DNA of 9,019 nt from Loktanella sp. (GTDB lineage: Bacteria; Pseudomonadota; Alphaproteobacteria; Rhodobacterales; Rhodobacteraceae): assembly GCA_003551805.1 (NCBI GenBank), contig PUNR01000279.1, positions 1 through 9,019 of the forward strand, read 5' to 3'. The translations under genes and the position numbers were made by a program. Numbering within the stretch: position 1 is the stretch's first letter; every line of letters starts with the position of its first letter. Below, piece after piece: positions 6,779-9,019 of the stretch. The notes under the pieces were generated by a model, which had not been told where the DNA came from, did no database searches, and worked only from the letters and a program-made list of their open reading frames with translations.

Positions 6779-6794
6779 CACAAGTGTTCTTGTG
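6779..6794. promoter_or_regulatory. perfect 6-bp inverted repeat CACAAG-TGTT-CTTGTG
   Basis: The arms CACAAG (6779-6784) and CTTGTG (6789-6794) enclose a 4-nt loop. It lies 7 nt past the stop of the SH3-domain gene but is not followed by a T-run, so a terminator is doubtful. It ends 19 nt upstream of the gcrA -35 box, roughly -55 to -70 from the predicted start of transcription, a position typical for an activator site. Confidence 0.35.
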
Positions 6795-6813
6795 CAAAAG
6801 GCATCGGACCGCC

Positions 6814-6842
6814 TTCACATCACCCGCCGCAGTGACTAGTAT
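6814..6842 (+). promoter_or_regulatory. sigma70-type promoter of gcrA
   Basis: TTCACA (6814-6819, 5 of 6 to the -35 consensus) is separated by exactly 17 nt from TAGTAT (6837-6842, 4 of 6 to the -10). Transcription would begin near 6849, giving a leader of about 60 nt before the gcrA ATG. No GANTC site and no TTAA half-site for CtrA is present between 6772 and 6909. Confidence 0.5.
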
Positions 6843-6866
6843 GAGTGGCTAGACATTGCTTGGCGC

Positions 6867-6883
6867 GATCCTTTCGGGGGATC
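6867..6883 (+). other. leader hairpin upstream of gcrA
   Basis: GATCC (6867-6871) pairs with GGATC (6879-6883), and two G-U pairs could extend the stem inward. It lies in the predicted gcrA leader and ends 15 nt before the AAGGA ribosome binding site at 6899-6903, so it does not hide the site directly. It could affect mRNA stability or may be chance. Confidence 0.25.
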
Positions 6884-6909
6884 CGGCCAGCGAAACCGAA
6901 GGAAGTCAT

Positions 6910-7518
6910 ATGTCCTGGACAGACGAGCGCGTCGAGACGCTCAAAAAGATGTGGGGCGACGGCCAGTCCGCCAGCCAGATCGCCAAGGAACTTGGCGGCG
7001 TCACCCGCAATGCCGTGATTGGCAAGGTCCACAGGCTGGGCCTTTCCAATCGTGCCGGCACTGCAGCGGCGCCCGCAGCCAAGCCCGTGGCCAAGGAAAA
7101 AGTGGCCGAGCCGGTCGAGGCGCCCAGCGCAAAGCCCGCAGCCAAGCCTGCGCCAAAGCCGAAGATCACAGCATCCGTGCCCGCCATCAAGGAAGAGCTG
7201 GAGCTGGACGAAAACGGTATCCCGATTTCCGCAGCCCGCCGCGCGATCATTCCTGCAGGCCAGCCCTTGCCCCCGCAGCCTTCCGCCAACGAGATCAGCC
7301 CGGAAGCTTTGGCCAAAGTCAGCGAGGTCGAAAAGACCGCAAAGCGCCTGACATTGATGGAATTGACCGAAAAGACCTGCAAATGGCCTGTCGGTGATCC
7401 TGCAACGGATGATTTCTGGTTCTGCGGTTTGCCTGTCCAGCAAGGCAAACCCTATTGCGAGGCGCATGTCGGCGTGGCGTTCCAGCCAATGTCCGCCCGC
7501 CGCGACCGTCGTCGCTGA
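6910..7518 (+). CDS. gcrA: GcrA cell-cycle regulator
   Basis: GcrA is an alphaproteobacterial transcription factor. In Caulobacter it binds sigma70-RNA polymerase and activates many cell-cycle promoters, with preference for CcrM-methylated GANTC sites. The 202-residue product opens with the hallmark DNA-binding domain: SWTDERVETLKKMW at 2-15 and a helix-turn-helix-like ASQIAKELGGVTRNAVIGK at 21-39. A linker of Ala, Pro and Lys (about 49-86) follows. The C-terminal domain (about 145-202) corresponds to the sigma-interacting part and contains TCKWPVGDP, FCGLP and PYCEAH, with Cys157, Cys172, Cys183 and His186. The protein is somewhat longer than Caulobacter GcrA (about 173 residues), the extra length being mainly linker. 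The ATG at 6910 has AAGGA at 6899-6903, 6 nt upstream; an in-frame TTG at 6856 would add residues that do not match the family. It is transcribed alone or with rimO, separated by a strong palindrome. Confidence 0.95.
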   Translation: MSWTDERVETLKKMWGDGQSASQIAKELGGVTRNAVIGKVHRLGLSNRAGTAAAPAAKPVAKEKVAEPVEAPSAKPAAKPAPKPKITASVPAIKEELELDENGIPISAARRAIIPAGQPLPPQPSANEISPEALAKVSEVEKTAKRLTLMELTEKTCKWPVGDPATDDFWFCGLPVQQGKPYCEAHVGVAFQPMSARRDRRR

Positions 7519-7525
7519 AATCCAC

Positions 7526-7551
7526 GTAAGGTGGGTCAAGACCCACCTTAC
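7526..7551 (+). terminator. perfect 26-bp palindrome after gcrA (terminator-like or REP-like)
   Basis: GTAAGGTGGGTC (7526-7537) and GACCCACCTTAC (7540-7551) are perfect 12-bp arms around AA. As RNA this gives an 11-bp stem with a CAAG tetraloop. It starts 7 nt past the gcrA stop. No T-run follows on either strand (the + side reads CAGCGCCCCTTTG), so it is not a textbook intrinsic terminator. From memory, GGTGGGT...ACCCACC hairpins recur between genes in roseobacter genomes, so it may be a dispersed repeat. Confidence 0.6.
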
Positions 7552-7576
7552 CAGCGCCCCTTTGTCGGTCTATAGG
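7548..7576 (+). promoter_or_regulatory. candidate rimO promoter giving a leaderless transcript
   Basis: TTACCA (7548-7553, 4 of 6 to the -35 consensus) and TATAGG (7571-7576, 4 of 6 to the -10) are 17 nt apart. Transcription would begin near 7582-7584, at the rimO start codon itself. The only purine-rich stretch before the ATG is GGGGG at 7575-7579, with just 2 nt of spacing, too close for a normal ribosome binding site. The -35 would overlap the right arm of the palindrome. Confidence 0.25.
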
Positions 7577-7581
7577 GGGCT

Positions 7582-8970
7582 ATGACAACGAATCCGCCAA
7601 ACCTCCGCCCCGATCTTGCGCGTGCGCAAGTCACTGACACCGCCCGCAGCGGCCAGCCGACCATTGGCATGGTCAGCCTTGGCTGCCCCAAGGCGTTGGT
7701 CGACAGCGAACGCATCCTGACGCGCCTGCGCGCCGAGGGATACGCCATTTCCGCCGATTACGCGGGTGCAGAGGCGGTGATCGTCAACACCTGCGGGTTT
7801 CTGGACAGTGCCAAGGCCGAAAGCCTTGATGCAATTGGCGAGGCGTTGCGCGAAAACGGCAAGGTCATCGTGACCGGCTGTCTGGGGGCGGAACCCGACT
7901 ACATCCGCGAACACCACCCCCGCATTCTGGCCGTGACCGGCCCACATCAATATGAACAGGTGCTGGATGCTGTGCATCTGGCGGTGCCGCCCAGCCCCGA
8001 CCCGTTCATCGACCTTTTACCTGCGACGGGCGTCAGCCTGACCCCACGCCATTACAGCTATCTGAAGATTTCCGAAGGCTGCAATCACAAGTGCAAATTT
8101 TGCATCATCCCCGATATGCGTGGCAAACTCGCCAGCCGCCCCGCCCATGCCGTCCTGCGCGAGGCGGAAAAGCTGGTGCAGGCGGGTGTGCGCGAATTGC
8201 TGGTGATTTCACAGGATACCAGCGCTTACGGTCTTGACCGCAAATACGACCTGAACCCGTGGCAGGGTGGCGAGGTGCGCAGCCATATCACCGATCTGAC
8301 CCGCGAATTGGGACGGCTGGGCGCATGGGTGCGGTTGCATTATGTCTATCCTTACCCGCATGTGCGCGACCTGATCCCGATCATGGCAGACCCAGCCAAC
8401 GGCGTGCTGCCCTATCTTGATATCCCGTTCCAGCACAGCCACCCCGATGTCTTGCGCCGCATGGCGCGGCCTGCGGCGGGGGCGAAAACGCTGGATGAAA
8501 TCGCCGCTTGGCGCAGCATTTGCCCCGATATCACCCTGCGCAGCACCTTTATCGTCGGCTACCCCGGCGAGACAGAGGCCGAATTCCAGCATCTGCTCGA
8601 TTGGCTGGACGAAGCACAACTCGACCGTGTGGGGTGTTTTCAGTATGAAAACGTCGCTGGTGCGCGATCAAACGCCCTGCCCGATCATGTACCGGCAGAG
8701 GTCAAGCAGGACCGCTGGGACCGTTTCATGGCCAAGGCGCAGGCGATATCAGAGGCGAAACTGGCCGCCAAGGTTGGCCGCAAGCTGGAGGTCATCGTTG
8801 ACGACATCGACGAAGACGGGATTGCCACTTGCCGCACTTGGGCCGATGCACCGGAAATCGACGGCAATCTGTTCATCGACGAAGGGACAGAGGCGCTGTC
8901 GGTCGGCGATATCGTCACGGTAGAGGTCGAAGAAGCCGGAGAATACGACCTTTGGGCGGCGCTGCGCTAG
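7582..8970 (+). CDS. rimO: ribosomal protein S12 methylthiotransferase RimO
   Basis: A radical-SAM enzyme that adds a methylthio group to the beta-carbon of a conserved aspartate in ribosomal protein S12 (Asp89 in E. coli). It works in the cytosol on the ribosomal protein and needs two [4Fe-4S] clusters. The 462-residue product has the three domains in order: an N-terminal UPF0004 domain with cluster ligands Cys35 (SLGCPKALVDSE), Cys71 (VNTCGFLDSAK) and Cys100 (VTGCLG); the radical-SAM core with Cys167, Cys171 and Cys174 (CNHKCKFC); and a C-terminal TRAM domain from about residue 395. SLGCPKALVDSE and GFLDSAK mark RimO rather than the tRNA enzyme MiaB. E. coli RimO is 441 residues; the extra length here is mostly N-terminal. 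The ATG at 7582 is supported by a family-like N-terminus (NPPNLRPDLA), although no good ribosome binding site precedes it. Confidence 0.96.
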   Translation: MTTNPPNLRPDLARAQVTDTARSGQPTIGMVSLGCPKALVDSERILTRLRAEGYAISADYAGAEAVIVNTCGFLDSAKAESLDAIGEALRENGKVIVTGCLGAEPDYIREHHPRILAVTGPHQYEQVLDAVHLAVPPSPDPFIDLLPATGVSLTPRHYSYLKISEGCNHKCKFCIIPDMRGKLASRPAHAVLREAEKLVQAGVRELLVISQDTSAYGLDRKYDLNPWQGGEVRSHITDLTRELGRLGAWVRLHYVYPYPHVRDLIPIMADPANGVLPYLDIPFQHSHPDVLRRMARPAAGAKTLDEIAAWRSICPDITLRSTFIVGYPGETEAEFQHLLDWLDEAQLDRVGCFQYENVAGARSNALPDHVPAEVKQDRWDRFMAKAQAISEAKLAAKVGRKLEVIVDDIDEDGIATCRTWADAPEIDGNLFIDEGTEALSVGDIVTVEVEEAGEYDLWAALR

Positions 8971-9019
8971 ACGCGCGGTGGCTTCTCGCCCATTTCGGCC
9001 CGCCAGTGTCGTCGACAAA
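8967..9019 (-). CDS. possible C-terminal tail of a convergent gene (partial)
   Basis: On the - strand, one frame is open from the right edge and reads CRRHWRAEMGEKPPRV before a TAG at 8967-8969. The stop overlaps the rimO stop (8968-8970), the same arrangement seen for the two genes meeting at 5270-5273. The charged tail with a clean end looks protein-like, but only 16 residues are visible and no family can be named. It may be chance. Confidence 0.35.
   Translation of the reverse strand, partial: CRRHWRAEMGEKPPRV

Noticed and set aside
6856..6909. Upstream TTG start for gcrA
   Set aside because: The family N-terminus MSWTDERV begins at 6910, directly after a well-spaced AAGGA.
6820..7539. 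Long - strand open frame (about 239 codons) opposite gcrA
   Set aside because: Its Gly, Leu and Cys-rich translation is the mirror of gcrA codons, and gcrA itself is certain.
1..9019. A defence system, mobile element, CRISPR array or biosynthetic cluster
   Set aside because: All confident genes are housekeeping or single conserved genes; no transposase, integrase, repeat array or toxin-antitoxin pair could be supported.

Overview
The window reads as ordinary chromosome from an alphaproteobacterium, most likely a marine Rhodobacteraceae (roseobacter-type) species. The basis is high G+C coding sequence, a gcrA gene (a cell-cycle regulator known from alphaproteobacteria), an argD-argF gene pair, and protein sequences that look roseobacter-like throughout. 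No transposase, integrase, phage gene, CRISPR array, tRNA or rRNA was seen. I did not find a new multi-gene system. The interest lies in regulatory and structural details between the genes, plus one conserved protein of unknown function.

Layout, left to right. Positions 1-1689 hold the 3' two thirds of an hrpB-type DEAH-box helicase gene (+ strand, cut by the left edge). It converges on argF (ornithine carbamoyltransferase, - strand, 1741-2646). argF lies 15 nt downstream of argD (acetylornithine aminotransferase, - strand, 2662-3849), and the pair forms a probable arginine-biosynthesis operon. A 257-nt divergent region (3850-4106) holds a candidate argDF promoter with a LysR-type palindrome, and the start signals of the next gene. 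Positions 4107-5273 (+) encode a cytosolic six-Asp-box beta-propeller protein of unknown function. Its stop codon overlaps that of a convergent ABC-2 family transporter permease (- strand, 5270-6073).

Divergent from the permease is a secreted SH3-domain protein with a C-terminal cysteine-containing domain (6160-6771, +). Next come gcrA (6910-7518, +), with a good sigma70-type promoter and a structured leader, and rimO (7582-8970, +), the radical-SAM enzyme that methylthiolates ribosomal protein S12. A perfect 26-bp palindrome lies between gcrA and rimO. At the right edge, 16 in-frame codons on the - strand end in a stop that overlaps the rimO stop. This may be the tail of another convergent gene.

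Functionally the genes are a mix of housekeeping roles: arginine synthesis (argD, argF), cell-cycle transcription (gcrA), ribosome modification (rimO), an RNA helicase (hrpB), export (ABC-2 permease) and an envelope protein (SH3). Apart from argD-argF, nothing indicates that neighbours share a pathway. All family assignments are from reading motifs; no database search was run.
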